Source: JACDER01 sp963842575 (GTDB lineage Bacteria; Actinomycetota; Thermoleophilia; Gaiellales; Gaiellaceae). From it: DNA of 64,000 bases. A program made the translations under genes and the position numbers. The stretch lies in the NCBI GenBank assembly GCA_963842575.1, contig CAWJGS010000005.1, positions 1 through 64,000 of the forward strand, written 5' to 3'. Positions 41,704 through 51,941 of this stretch are shown here, one piece after another (position 1 is the first letter of the stretch; every line of letters begins with the position of its first letter). The notes under the pieces were generated by a model. It worked only from the letters and a program-made list of their open reading frames with translations. It had not been told where the DNA came from and did not search any database.

Positions 41704-42750
41704 TCAAAGGACCAGCGTCTCGGGAAATGTAGCGTCGGCGGCAAAACGCTCGAGCCGATACGGGGTGAGATCGACGTTCGACTCGAGGCCGAGCAGCTCC
41801 TCGGCCACCGCTCGGCCGACTGCGGGCGACTGCATGAAGCCGTGGCCGGAGAAGCCGCACGCGGCGTAGACACCTTCACCGACCCAGCCGATGATCGGGT
41901 GCGCGTCCGGCGTCATGTCGTACAGGCCGGCCCAGGCGCGCACGATCGGCGCTTCCGCGCCGACGGGATAGCGGTGCGCGAGTCGGCGGCGCTTGTCCTC
42001 GACGATCGCCTCGTCCACCACCTCGTCTGGGCCCCAGCGCGGCGCGGGCTCGGGCATGGCGAGCCGAAGCGTGTCCGCCGCGCCGGCGGAAGTGGAAGCC
42101 GTTCTCCTCCTCGATCACCATCGGCAGGTCGGCCGGCAGGTCTTCGACCGGGCCGACGTCCACCAACTGCCGGCAGAGCGGACGCACGGGGAGATCCGGC
42201 ACGAGCTCCGGCCGACGCAGCCCCGTCGCGACGACCAGCACGTCGTGCGGGACGGAGCGGGCGTCGGTGCGCTCGCGCACCTCCACCCCACGCTCGGCCG
42301 CGCGGCGGACGAGCTCGCGCGCGACCGCCCCCGGCTCGGCGACGCCGTCCTCGACGGCAGATGACCGCGGCCAGGACGTCGTCCGCACGCAGGCCGCGCA
42401 CCGAGGCCGGATCGACGTCCTCGACGGGCACGCCGAGCCCGCGCTGCAGCTCGGCGCGGTCGAGGAGCCGGTCGCCGCCCCTCGTCGGTCGTCGCGACGA
42501 ACAGGTAGCCGACCGGCTCGAAGAGCGGCGCGCCGAGCTCGCGGAAGAGCGGCACGCTGGCGCGCACCAACGCGACCTCCGCCGGCGTCGAGAACTGCTG
42601 GCGCACGCCGCCCATGGCCTTCCCCGTCGCCCCCGAGGCGATCGACGCGCGCTCGGCGAGTACGACGTCGCTCGCGCCCAGGAGCGCGAGGTGGTACGCG
42701 ATGCTCGCTCCGACCGCGCCGGCGCCGGCTACGACAATTCGTCCAGCCAC
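41704..42750 (-). CDS. FAD-dependent amino-acid/amine oxidase (DAO family), several frameshifts
   Basis: The start MAGRIVVAGAGAVGASIAYHL is the FAD-binding motif, followed by SIASGATGKAMGGVRQQFST. Homology then continues in other frames: AVARELVRRAAERGVEVRER (about 42340) and VVATGLRRPELVPDLPVRPL, then TPDAHPIIGWVGEGVYAACG and FSGHGFMQSPAVGRAVAEEL (41950-41780), the C-terminal FAD contact. At least three shifts lie between about 42520 and 42060. Sarcosine/glycine-oxidase-like, about 340 residues if restored. It overlaps the DapA-like gene by 22 bp. Confidence 0.8.
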
Positions 42751-43548
42751 GCGTCCAGCTCCCGTCGCTCGTCGTCGGTCAGCTGCCGGAGCGGGGCGCG
42801 AACGTCTTCCCGGATGGGCACGCCTCGCCGCTGCAGCACGCGCTTCAGCGCCGCATGGCGCGGGTAGCGCTCGATCGTGTCACGGATCTCGGCCAGCCGT
42901 GGATCGACGGCGGCGACACGCTCCGGGAAGCGCCGTGGCGAGCGCCGAGACCGCACCGACCGCACCTTCCTCCAGCCCGCGCGCGATGAACGCCTCCGGC
43001 CCGACGAAGACGTCCAGGCCGAGGTCGAGGTAGCGCGCGAACCCTTCGTACGGCGTGTCCGAGACCTTGAGCCCGGCGAGGTTCGGTGCCTCCTCGCCGA
43101 GACGTTGCAGAACGGCCGGCGGAACGGCGTACCCGCTCGCGCGCTCGAACTCGTAGACGTAGAAGGGAAGCGGCGCGCAGGCGCGCGCGGCGGCGGAGAA
43201 ATGCGCGAGCAGCGCCCGCTCGTCGAGCTGGAAGTACGGCGGCCCGATCACGGCGACTCCGGCGGCACCGAGCGAGGCCGCATGCCCCGCCAGCTCGACG
43301 GTGGCGGCCGTCGTCTGCGCGCCGGCGTGGACGATCACGTCGAGGGGCGCCCGGACGAACAGCTCGGCGACCCGCCTCCGCTCGTCGACGCTCAGGAGGA
43401 TCCCCTCCCCCGTCGTCCCGAGCGCGAGCAGACCGTCGAGCCCGCCGGCCGCCAGGAACTCGACCAGGGGCCCGAAAGCGTCCTCGTCGAGGGACGCGCC
43501 GCCGTCCTTCAGCGGCGTTGCGGCGGCGGCGAGCGTCCGGTGAGCCAT
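42729..43548 (-). CDS. Dihydrodipicolinate synthase/N-acetylneuraminate lyase family protein, one frameshift
   Basis: A TIM-barrel Schiff-base aldolase of about 272 residues. It opens MAHRTLAAAATPLKDGGASL, with GLLALGTTGEGILLSVDERR (family GTTGE loop), VYEFERASGY (Tyr) and LAGLKVSDTP (Schiff-base Lys). A shift near 42925 joins SALATALP to ERVAAVDPRLAEIRDTIER and the end LDAWLDELS. The adjoining DAO gene suggests catabolism of an amino or hydroxy acid rather than lysine synthesis. A 7-bp inverted repeat (TGACGGA/TCCGTCA, 43548-43572) flanks the start. Confidence 0.85.
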
Positions 43549-43640
43549 GACGGAAACGTAAAAGATCCGTCAACGATGCAACTTAGGTGGTGCGGCGGCC
43601 GTCTGACCGGGTAACAGAGCAGGCGACAAGGGGGTCAAAC

Positions 43641-44762
43641 ATGAATCGTCCTGCCAGCTATCTCCGAACGTTGCTCGTGGCGGGGTTCTCCGTTCTCCTA
43701 CTGGCCGTTTTCCCGACGGTCGGAGGAGGCTCTCCCGGCCGAGCCCAAGCTGCGCCCGCCAACACCGCACCGCCAACGATCACTGGCGAGCGGCGGGAAG
43801 GAAGCACGCTTAATGCAAAGCCGGGATCCTGGTCGGGAACCCTGCCGCTGACGTTCAGCTATCAGTGGACGCGGTGCAATCGAGGCGGCGGATCCTGTTC
43901 CGCGATATCCGGAGCAACCCGTGATCACTACCGGCTCACGGGAGCCGACATCGGCCACACGATCCGGGTCCGCGTCCACGCCAAGAACAGCGACGGCACG
44001 GCCGCGGCCACCTCGAAGCCGACGCGCGTCGTCCTCGTTGCCGGAGCCGGAGCCCGGCCGGCGAGCACCGAGCCGCCCACCGTCTCGGGAACGCCCGTCA
44101 CCGGACAGACGCTCACGGCGTCGCCGGGAACGTGGACCGGGCGGCAGCCAATCGCCTTCTCGTACCAGTGGCAGCGCTGCTCCTCCGTCGGCGGAGGCTG
44201 CACGGCCGTCGGCGGCGCCACCGCAGCGACGTACGCGCTGGCGGACGCCGACCTCGGTCACACGCTGAGGGTGGTCGTCACTGCGAAGAACAGCGTCGGG
44301 TCGGCCAGGCGCACGTCCGTCCCGACCGCGGTGATCTCCGCGCAGCCGACCGGCCCCGCCGGGCAGATCAGGCTCCCGAACGGGAAGGTCTCGATCCCGA
44401 TCTCGAGCGTGTCGCTACCGGCGCGGCTGATCATCAATCAGGTGCGCTTCAGCCCGAATCCGGTGCGGTCGAAGACCGCCCCGATCCAGGTCCGCGTGCA
44501 TATCTCGGACACGCGCGGCTTCTACGTCCGCGACGCGCTCGTCTTCGTCCGGTCGACGCCGCTCGTGACGGCGGCGCCGCCCGAGACGCCGACGGGGCTC
44601 GACGGCTGGGTGACGCTCACGACGACGCCGCGGCTGGACTTCCCGCTGAAGGAAGGCTTCAGCGTGCAGTTCTTCGTGCGCGCCCGCAAGGCCGGCGAGA
44701 ACCTCCTGGCGGGCGTCTCGTCACGGCGGCTCGCGCAGGTGGCGACGCTACCGCCGGGCTGA
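43641..44762 (+). CDS. Secreted protein with two Ig-like repeats
   Basis: A 373-residue exported protein, MNRPASYLRTLLVAGFSVLLLAV, with signal peptide. Two tandem beta-sandwich repeats of about 90 residues are visible: APPTITGERREGSTLNAKPG ... YQWTRC ... DIGHTIRVRVHAKNSDG, and PPTVSGTPVTGQTLTASPGT ... YQWQRC ... DLGHTLRVVVTAKNS. A C-terminal beta domain (LPARLIINQVRFSPNPVRSK) follows. Each repeat has paired Cys (YQWxRC ... GGGxC). Typical actinobacterial surface or adhesion-like module; partner unknown. Confidence 0.82.
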   Translation: MNRPASYLRTLLVAGFSVLLLAVFPTVGGGSPGRAQAAPANTAPPTITGERREGSTLNAKPGSWSGTLPLTFSYQWTRCNRGGGSCSAISGATRDHYRLTGADIGHTIRVRVHAKNSDGTAAATSKPTRVVLVAGAGARPASTEPPTVSGTPVTGQTLTASPGTWTGRQPIAFSYQWQRCSSVGGGCTAVGGATAATYALADADLGHTLRVVVTAKNSVGSARRTSVPTAVISAQPTGPAGQIRLPNGKVSIPISSVSLPARLIINQVRFSPNPVRSKTAPIQVRVHISDTRGFYVRDALVFVRSTPLVTAAPPETPTGLDGWVTLTTTPRLDFPLKEGFSVQFFVRARKAGENLLAGVSSRRLAQVATLPPG

Positions 44763-44784
44763 CGGTGATTCGTATGCTGCCCGC

Positions 44785-45531
44785 GTGAGCGGGCTGCGCA
44801 CAGAGCGGGACGGGCCGGTCTACAAGGTCACGCTGGCCCGTCCCGACCGCCGTAACGCGTTCGACGCCGCGCTCATCGCCGAGTTGACCGAGGCGTTCAC
44901 GCTGGTCGGCGACGCGCGCGCCGTCGTCCTCTCGGGCGAAGGCCCCGCCTTCTGTGCCGGCGCCGACGTCGAGTGGCAGCGCTCCTCGATCGACCTGTCC
45001 TACGACGAGAACGTCGAGGACGCGATGCGGCTGTACGAGATGTGCGAGGCGATCGACACCTGCCCGGCGCCGGTGATCGCGCGGGTGCACGGCTACGCGC
45101 TCGGCGGCGGGAGCGGGCTGGTGGCGTGCGCGGACATCGCAGTCGCCGCCCCCGACGCCGTCTTCGGCTTCTCCGAGGTGCGGCTCGGGATCATTCCCGC
45201 CGTCATCTCGCCGTTCGTGCTGCCGAAGATCGGCGCGCATGCGCGGCGCTACTTCCTGACCGGCGAGCGCTTCGACGCCGACACGGCGCTGCACATCGGG
45301 CTCGTGCACGAGGTCTCGGACGATCCGGACGCCGTCATCGACGAGCTTCTCGGCGCGATCCTGAGCGGCGGCCCCGACGCGATCCGCGCCGCGAAGCTCC
45401 TGATCCGGCAACGTCCAACCGGTGTCGAGACCGCTCGAATCGCGGCCGAGCGGCGGACGAGTGACGAGGGTCAGGAGGGGCTGCGCGCCTTCCTCGACAA
45501 GCGCCGCGCCCGTTCGTGGAGACGGGACTAG
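44785..45531 (+). CDS. Enoyl-CoA hydratase/isomerase family protein
   Basis: A 248-residue crotonase with a GTG start. The CoA pocket is SGEGPAFCAGADVEW and the oxyanion loop is ARVHGYALGGGSGLVACADI. The catalytic Glu region is FGFSEVRLGIIPAVISPFVLPKIG, with the Glu in FSEVRLG. The IPAVISPFV wording and the presence of methylcrotonyl-type carboxylase genes suggest methylglutaconyl-CoA hydratase. The stop overlaps the convergent toxin-antitoxin remnant by 4 bp. Confidence 0.9.
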   Translation: MSGLRTERDGPVYKVTLARPDRRNAFDAALIAELTEAFTLVGDARAVVLSGEGPAFCAGADVEWQRSSIDLSYDENVEDAMRLYEMCEAIDTCPAPVIARVHGYALGGGSGLVACADIAVAAPDAVFGFSEVRLGIIPAVISPFVLPKIGAHARRYFLTGERFDADTALHIGLVHEVSDDPDAVIDELLGAILSGGPDAIRAAKLLIRQRPTGVETARIAAERRTSDEGQEGLRAFLDKRRARSWRRD

Positions 45532-45896
45532 AACTCGAACGGGTCGCGCTTCATGTTCGCGGCGGCGTCTGCCGGAGCGAGCGGCCTCGCGGAAGATGGC
45601 TGGGTGCGTGGCAATCCGCAGATACGCCATGACCGTCGGCCAGAACGGATAGACGAGGCCTCCTCGCCACTCGAGATGCGGTCGAGAAAGCTCCGAGCCC
45701 GCGCGTGGTACCTACTGCTCTCGTCGGACGCGTAGCGAAGGACGTTTGCGTCGAACGTGAAGCTCACCGTTCGTCGAGCGCGGCGGCGTACGGCCTCGGA
45801 GACCAACCGGCCGAGCGTCTCGCGCGCACGCCGTTTGACGCGACTTTCAGCCGTCGAGAGTGCGGCGCCGTCGATGTCGATCGTGGTGCGCGGCAC
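45528..45896 (-). pseudogene. Degraded VapBC-type toxin-antitoxin pair
   Basis: A GTG start gives (V)PRTTIDIDGAALSTAESRVK and ETLGRLVSEAVRR, a VapB-like antitoxin. With a one-base shift it would end ALDER-stop overlapping the toxin start (GTGA at about 45767). The PIN toxin begins SFTFDANVLRYASDESSRYH with one metal Asp and runs ARARSFLDRISSGEE. Then another frame carries MAYLRIATHPAIFRE, and the first frame returns as PLAPADAAANM. It jumps straight to RDPFEF, a normal C-terminus, so about 50 residues with later catalytic Asp residues are missing. Probably inactive. Confidence 0.65.
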
Positions 45897-45995
45897 ATGC
45901 GGCGATGCTAACTCAGAACACGCATCAGGTGCGTCAGGCGCAAAACACACCTGGTCGCCGGCGCGGGTGAGCGCGCGCAGGCTAGGCTCTTCGCC

Positions 45996-47390
45996 ATGGC
46001 CGGGCTCGACATCCGCGGTGTGCTGGCCGACCACGAGGGCCAGGACTACGACCTCTACGCGCAGACGATCAACCCGCAGTTCGTCAAGATGCTGCGGACG
46101 ATCGGCTACGACCGGCTGTGGAGCCGCGCCGAAGGCGCCTACATCTTCGACTCGGACGGCCGCCGCTTCCTGGACATGAACGGCGGCTTCGGGATGTTCA
46201 ACGCCGGCCGCAACAATCCCCGCATCCGCCAGGCGCTCCAGGACGTACTCGACCTGGACACGCCCGGCTCCGTGCAGCTCGGCGTGAGCCTCCTCCCCGG
46301 CCTCCTTGGCCGCGAGCTGCTCGAGCGGATGCCCGAGCGGATCGAGCACTGCCTGTTCACCAACTCGGGAACGGAAGCCGTCGAGGCGGCGCTCAAGCTC
46401 GGCCGGGCCGCCGCCGGCCGCTCGCGCGTCCTCTCCGCGAGCAAGGGCTTCCACGGCCTCACGCTCGGCTCGCTGTCCGCAAACGGCGGCGCCGAATGGT
46501 CGGAGCGCTTCGGGCCGCTCCTCCCAGAGTTCGACCAGGTGCCCTGGAACGACCTGGACGCGCTCGAGGACGAGCTGAAACAGGAGAACGTCGCTCTCTT
46601 CGTCGTCGAGCCCGTCCAGGGCAAGGGCGTGAACCTCCCCGCGCCGGGCTACCTGGAGGGAGCGCAGGAGCTGTGCCGCCGCTACGGGACGTACTTCGTG
46701 CTGGACGAGGTGCAGACCGGCTTCGGCCGCACCGGGAAGATGTTCGCCCTCGAGCACTGGGGCCTGGAGCCCGACATCGTCACCGTCTCGAAGTCGCTCT
46801 CCGGCGGCTACATCCCGGTCGGCGCATGCCTGGTGAGCAAGGAGGTCTACGACAGCGTCTTCGACTCGCTCGAGCACGCGGTGAGCCACGGCTCGACCTT
46901 CGCCCCGAACGACCTGGCCATGGCGGCCGGCCTGGCAACGCTGCACGAGCTGGACGAGCAGGGCCTAGTGGAGCGCTCGGCCACGCTCGGGAACCTCCTC
47001 CTCGAGCGAACCGAGCCGTTCGTCGAGCGCTACGACGTGGTGCGGGAGGTTCGGGGGCTCGGTCTCATGTGGGCGATCGAGTTCCAGGAGCCCGAGGGAG
47101 GCAGCCGGACCTGGCGGATGCTCGAGCGCAGGCAGCCCGGGATCTTCAGCCAGCTGGTCGCCGTGCCGCTCTTCTCGGAGCACGCGATCCTGATTCAGAC
47201 AGCGGGCCATCACATGAACGTGCTCAAGGGCATCCCGTCGCTGACGGTGACCGAGGCCGACATCGAGTACTTCGCGTCGGCGCTCGAGCAGACACTCCAG
47301 CGGGCACAGAAGATCCCGGCGGCGATGATGCGCTTCGCGCTCAAGGCGGCGCGCGCCGGCCGGAAACACACGCCCGCCCTCGTGCGTTGA
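45996..47390 (+). CDS. Class III PLP aminotransferase
   Basis: A 464-residue acetylornithine/omega-amino acid-type aminotransferase. The N-terminal domain has FLDMNGGFGMFNAGRNNPRI. The PLP phosphate loop is CLFTNSGTEAVEAALKLGRA, and the cofactor ring Asp is in FVLDEVQTGFGRTGKMF. The Schiff-base Lys is in DIVTVSKSLSGGYIPVGA, and the C-terminal part is EVRGLGLMWAIEF. Its last codons overlap the TTG start of the biotin carboxylase gene (TTGA). The amino donor is unknown; an omega-amino acid feeding into acyl-CoA metabolism would fit. Confidence 0.9.
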   Translation: MAGLDIRGVLADHEGQDYDLYAQTINPQFVKMLRTIGYDRLWSRAEGAYIFDSDGRRFLDMNGGFGMFNAGRNNPRIRQALQDVLDLDTPGSVQLGVSLLPGLLGRELLERMPERIEHCLFTNSGTEAVEAALKLGRAAAGRSRVLSASKGFHGLTLGSLSANGGAEWSERFGPLLPEFDQVPWNDLDALEDELKQENVALFVVEPVQGKGVNLPAPGYLEGAQELCRRYGTYFVLDEVQTGFGRTGKMFALEHWGLEPDIVTVSKSLSGGYIPVGACLVSKEVYDSVFDSLEHAVSHGSTFAPNDLAMAAGLATLHELDEQGLVERSATLGNLLLERTEPFVERYDVVREVRGLGLMWAIEFQEPEGGSRTWRMLERRQPGIFSQLVAVPLFSEHAILIQTAGHHMNVLKGIPSLTVTEADIEYFASALEQTLQRAQKIPAAMMRFALKAARAGRKHTPALVR

Positions 47391-48991
47391 TCCGCAAGCT
47401 GCTCGTCGCCAACCGCGGCGAGATCGCGCTCCGTGTCTTCCGCGCCTGCCGGGAGCTGGGGATCTCCACCGTCGCCGTCGTCGCGCCGAACGACACCGGC
47501 TCGTTGCACGCACGCTCGGCGGACGAGACGATCGAGGTGCTCAGCTACCTCTTCTCGGAGGAGCAGATCCGCGCCGCGAAGCAGACGGGCGCGGACGCGA
47601 TCCACCCCGGGTACGGATTCCTGGCGGAAAGTCCCGATTTCGCGGAGGCGGTCGAAGCGGCCGGGCTCGTATTCGTCGGGCCGTCGCCGGAGGCGCTGCA
47701 CGCGGGCGGGGACAAGCTGGAGTCGAAGCGGATCGCGGCGGAGGCAGGCGTTCCCGTGGTGCCGACCGGGGAGCCGGAAGAGGTCGGGTTCCCGCTGATC
47801 GTCAAGGCTGCGGCCGGCGGCGGCGGGCGCGGGATGCGCGTCGTCCGCTCGCCGGGAGAGCTGGAGGAGGCGCTCGAGGCAGCGCAGCGCGAGGCCAAGG
47901 CGGCCTTCGGCGACGACCGCGTCTTCTGCGAGCGCTACGTCGAGCGGCCGCGCCACGTCGAGATCCAGCTCCTCGCGGACGGACAGGGCACGGTCGTCGC
48001 GCTGGGCGAGCGCGAGTGCTCGATCCAGCGACGCCACCAGAAGGTGCTGGAGGAGTCTCCCGTCCTCTCGGCCGAGTTGCGCGAGCGGATGTCCGCTGCG
48101 GCGGTCACCTTCGCGCGCGCGATCGGCTACCGCAGTGCGGGCACCGCGGAGTTCATGCTCGACGGGGACGATTTCTTCTTCCTGGAGCTGAACGGCCGCA
48201 TCCAGGTCGAGCATCCCGTCACCGAAGCGGTTACCGGCGTGGATCTCGTCCAGGAGCAGATCCGAATCGCGCAAGGCGAGCGGATCGATGCGGCCGCGCC
48301 GAGGCTCGAGGGCCACGCCGTCGAGGTGCGGCTCTATGCGGAGGACCCGGAGACCTTCTTCCCCCAGACAGGTCGGATCGAGCGGCTGCGGCTTCCGGAG
48401 ACGATCCGCGTGGACGCGGGCGTCGAGGAGGGAGACGAGGTCGGCGTCGGCTACGACCCGATGATCGCCAAGCTGATCGCGTACGGGCAGACCCGGGACG
48501 AGTCGTTCGAGCGGCTCAGGCAGGCGCTGGACGAGACCGAGGTCGAGGGCTTGACCACGAACCTGCCCTTCCTGCGCTGGCTCGTTCGGCACCCGGTCGT
48601 GCGCGCCGGCCAGGCGACGACCGCCTTCCTGACCGAGTACCCGCCGCTCTCGCGCGCGCCGGAGAAGCTGCCGGATCCCGCCTGGCGCGGGCCGTGGCGG
48701 CTCAACCTGGCACCTCCGGCTCCCACACCTGTCCCGAGCACCGACGGGACGCACGACCACGGCCCGGGGCAGGAGCAGAGCGCCCTCACCGCCCCCATGC
48801 CCGGAACGGTGATCCGCGTCCTCGTCGCGGAGGGAGAGACCGTTCAGCCCCGACAGCCGCTTCTCGTGCTCGAGGCGATGAAGATGGAGACGCCGCTGAC
48901 GTCGCCGTACGAGGCCGTCGTGCAGAAGGTGCACGTCTCCGAAGGCGACCGCGTCGAGGGAGGAGCGCTACTGCTCGAGCTCGAGGAGTAG
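47387..48991 (+). CDS. Acyl-CoA carboxylase alpha chain (biotin carboxylase + biotin carrier)
   Basis: A 534-residue protein with a TTG start, IRKLLVANRGEIALRVFRAC. The biotin carboxylase domain (1-445) has VKAAAGGGGRGMRVV (ATP loop), ECSIQRRHQKVLEESP and FFLELNGRIQVEHPVTE; the usual Asn-x-R is conserved in LNGRIQVEH. The carrier domain at the C-terminus has the biotin Lys in LEAMKMETPL. It lacks the long BT linker of some MccA proteins. Partner: the beta chain at 34570. It overlaps the end of cyclase D by 24 bp, convergently. Confidence 0.93.
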   Translation: MIRKLLVANRGEIALRVFRACRELGISTVAVVAPNDTGSLHARSADETIEVLSYLFSEEQIRAAKQTGADAIHPGYGFLAESPDFAEAVEAAGLVFVGPSPEALHAGGDKLESKRIAAEAGVPVVPTGEPEEVGFPLIVKAAAGGGGRGMRVVRSPGELEEALEAAQREAKAAFGDDRVFCERYVERPRHVEIQLLADGQGTVVALGERECSIQRRHQKVLEESPVLSAELRERMSAAAVTFARAIGYRSAGTAEFMLDGDDFFFLELNGRIQVEHPVTEAVTGVDLVQEQIRIAQGERIDAAAPRLEGHAVEVRLYAEDPETFFPQTGRIERLRLPETIRVDAGVEEGDEVGVGYDPMIAKLIAYGQTRDESFERLRQALDETEVEGLTTNLPFLRWLVRHPVVRAGQATTAFLTEYPPLSRAPEKLPDPAWRGPWRLNLAPPAPTPVPSTDGTHDHGPGQEQSALTAPMPGTVIRVLVAEGETVQPRQPLLVLEAMKMETPLTSPYEAVVQKVHVSEGDRVEGGALLLELEE

Positions 48992-51941
48992 CCCGGCGCG
49001 TCGCTTCTTCGCCTGGTCGGCGACCGACACGATCCCCTTCTTCTCGAGCTTGGCGATGCCCATGTCGAGCGCCTGAACCGCCTCGGGAAGCCTGCCTGCC
49101 AGCTCGTGCACCTCCGCGGCGTCGAGATCGAGGGGCCAGTAGGGCATGCCGACCTCCTGCGCTAGTGCGGTTGCCTCGGCCAGCAGCCGGTCGGCATCCT
49201 CGAGATCGCCGCGGCGCGCGTGCACTTTTGCGCGCACGAGCTTCGAGTCCAGCTGGGTCACGGCATCGTCGGTCGCGCCGAGGTCGGCCGCGCGCAGAGC
49301 CGTGGCCTCGGCCTCGTCGAGGCGGCCGAGCCTGAAGTACGAGTCGGCGAGCTTGGCGACGGCGCCGGAGAGCCAGCTCCGCTCACCCAGCTCCTCCAGG
49401 AGGCGACACCCCTCCTCACCGAGCTCGGCCGCCTTCGCAGGATCGTTCTGGAAGAGAGCGATGTCAGGGCCCCTGGTGTCCCAGAGCCAGCGCCAGCGGC
49501 ACCTTTGCCCCCCGTTCGACGAACTGCGCGCACAGCTCGTCGTAAATCGTCCACGCTTCCTCGAACCGACCCAGGCAGGCGAGCGCCATGGCCCGGTGTG
49601 CGCGGAGGCCTCCGTGGCGCAACCCCCTTGCTTGCTGCTCATCCAGCCAGACGAGCAGGTCCGGGATGGGCGTCGAGCCGAAGAGACGGGCTGCGGCTGC
49701 AGAGGGAGCGAGCTTCAGCTCGAGCTGCACGAGCCGGAGACGCCGGGCGTGGATCTGCGCCTGCTCGAGGTCCTCGAGCTCCTGGTCGAAGTCCGCCCGC
49801 ATATGCGCGACCTGGCCGTGGGAGTAGTGCGCGAGGAAAAGCGCGAGGTCGTTGCCGTCGGCCGTGAACACCGGAATCGCACGGTCGGCCAGCGCTTCGA
49901 GACGCTCCGTCGCCCCCTCGGGCTCGACGTAGATGGCCACCAGCAGCTCCCAGAGCTCCCCGCACAGCTCGGGTACGGGCTCGCCCGCGGCGCGACCGCG
50001 TCGGGCCAACGATTGCGCCCAGTCGGTGGCGTCCCCCATGCGGCCGCACACGAAGAGCGCGTCCAGCAGCTGGAGCTCGAGCTTGAGATCGATCTCGTCT
50101 TCGGGCACGAGGGCGATGGCTCGTTCGACGAGATTCACGACCGCTTGAACGTCTCCACGCAACCACGCGCGCCGCGCTGCCGCCGTCAGACGCCCGCGAG
50201 CCTGTTCTTTCAGAACAGCGTTCTCAGCCGCGCCGAGCTCGCTGCGGTACCGGCAGGCCTGCTCGAGGTGGTAGCCGAGGATTTCGTCCAACTCGACCAG
50301 TTGGCCACCGTGCTCCTCGAGCCAGTACGCGAACTGCTCGTGCAGATCGGCCCGGGTCGCTTTGGGAAGCGCGTCGTACGCCGCGTCGCGGATGAGGAGA
50401 TGGCGGAAGCGGAAGGCGTCGTCCCCCGGGACTTGCGTGCGATCCGGGCGGACGAGCGCCTTGCGGACGAGCGCGGCGAGGCGAGGCGTCACCTGTCCAT
50501 TTCCGGAGAGCGCCTGGACGGAGCCGCGGTGGAAGACCTCCCCTTCGATCGCGCCTCGCTCCAAGACCGAGCGCTCGGCCGTCTCCAGCTGGTCGAGGCG
50601 TGCGGCGAGCAAGGCCCTGAGGTTGGGCGGAACCGCGACGTCGCCTTCCGTCTCGCTCGCCATCGCAACCATCTCCTGCACGAACAGCGGGTTTCCGCCC
50701 GCTGCGCGCTCGATCCGTTCGCGCAACTCGTCTTCGATCGTGTCGGGAATGAGCGCGTCGACGTCCTCTCGTGGAAGCGGCTCGAGACGCACGGTGATCT
50801 CCCACTCCGGCCGGCGCTCGCTCAATTCGGGCCTAGCCATGCAGACGAGCAGAAGAGGCGCTCCTCCGGAGAAGAGCTTGACGTGCTCGACGAGATCGAA
50901 GAGCGTGCCCTCCGCCCACTGAAGGTCGTCCAGGACGCAGACGAGCGGCGCTCGCTCCTCGAGCAGCTTGCGGAACGCCCACGCGATCTCGTCCGAGTTG
51001 GTGAGGTGTTCGCTCGTACCCAGGAGCGAGCGGATCACGTTCGCTGCCGTCTCGTCGGAGGGCAGAGCGTCGAGCTGCTTGATCACCTCGACGACCGGCC
51101 AGTACGTGATGCCTTCCCCGTAGGAGAGACACCGTCCCCTGACGACCGGCGCCGGGATGGAGCCGACCGCCTCCGAAACCAGGCGTGACTTCCCCACGCC
51201 GGCATCGCCGACGATCGTCACGAGCTGGCATCCCTGCTCTTTGCCGGCCCTCTGCCATGCCGCTTCGAGCAGCGCAATCTCGGTCGCGCGGCCCACGAAG
51301 CGGGTGGCATGTGCGCGTTCCAGGTCCCGCAGCACGGCCCGCAACCGGTGCGCGGAGACGGCTTCGGCCTTGCCCTTCAGCACGAGCGGCTCGACCGGCT
51401 CGGTCTCGACCGCGTCGCGCGCGAGGGCGAGCGTCTCCTGCGCCGATCAGGATCTCGCCTGGCTGTGCAGCCTGCTCGAGGCGCGCGGCCACGTTGACGG
51501 CGTCGCCGGTAGCGAGGCGCTCCTCGGTTCCGGTGACAACCTCGCCGGTGTTGACGCCGATGCGGGCCTGCACGCCCAGCTCGGGCAGCGCGTCGCGCAT
51601 CTCCACCGCGGCGCGGCAGGCGCGCAGGGCGTCGTCCTCGTGTACCTGGGGGACGCCGAACACAGCCATGACCGCATCGCCGATGAACTTCTCCACCGTC
51701 CCGCCGTGCGACTCGACGATCCCCTTCATGCGCTCGAAGTAGCGGGCGAGCAGGGCGCGCAGCGCCTCGGGGTCGGTCGACTCTCCCAGGGCGGTCGAGC
51801 CGGTCACGTCGCAGAAGAGGACGGTGACGGTCTTGCGCTGCTCGCGAGCGGCCGGCGCGGCCTCGAGCGGCGAGCCGCACTCGTTGCAGAAACTGGCGCC
51901 CCTTCCGGGTTCTCGTGGCCGCAGCTAGGACACGCGGGCAC
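48968..51941 (-). CDS. Adenylate cyclase-ATPase-TPR protein D, last of a four-gene array; about four frame changes
   Basis: The start GTG gives MPACPSCGHENPEG. After two homopolymer surpluses near 51890 it reads FCNECGSPLEAAP, a zinc ribbon. The cyclase domain (51850-51450) has FCDVTGSTALGES, EKFIGDAVMAVFGVP and GDAVNVAARLEQAA: both metal Asp residues, the substrate Lys/Asp pair and transition-state Asn/Arg are present, so adenylate cyclase. After a shift near 51440 comes a STAND ATPase (TIVGDAGVGKSRLVSEAV, VCVLDDLQWAEGTLFDL) and TPR helices to 49470. One more shift leads to the C-terminal TPRs ending LEKKGIVSVADQAKKRRAG. About 985 residues. Confidence 0.87.

Noticed and set aside
46118..47386. 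Upstream extension of the biotin carboxylase frame through the aminotransferase gene
   Set aside because: The extension is Arg/Pro-rich shadow sequence; homology starts exactly at the TTG at 47387.
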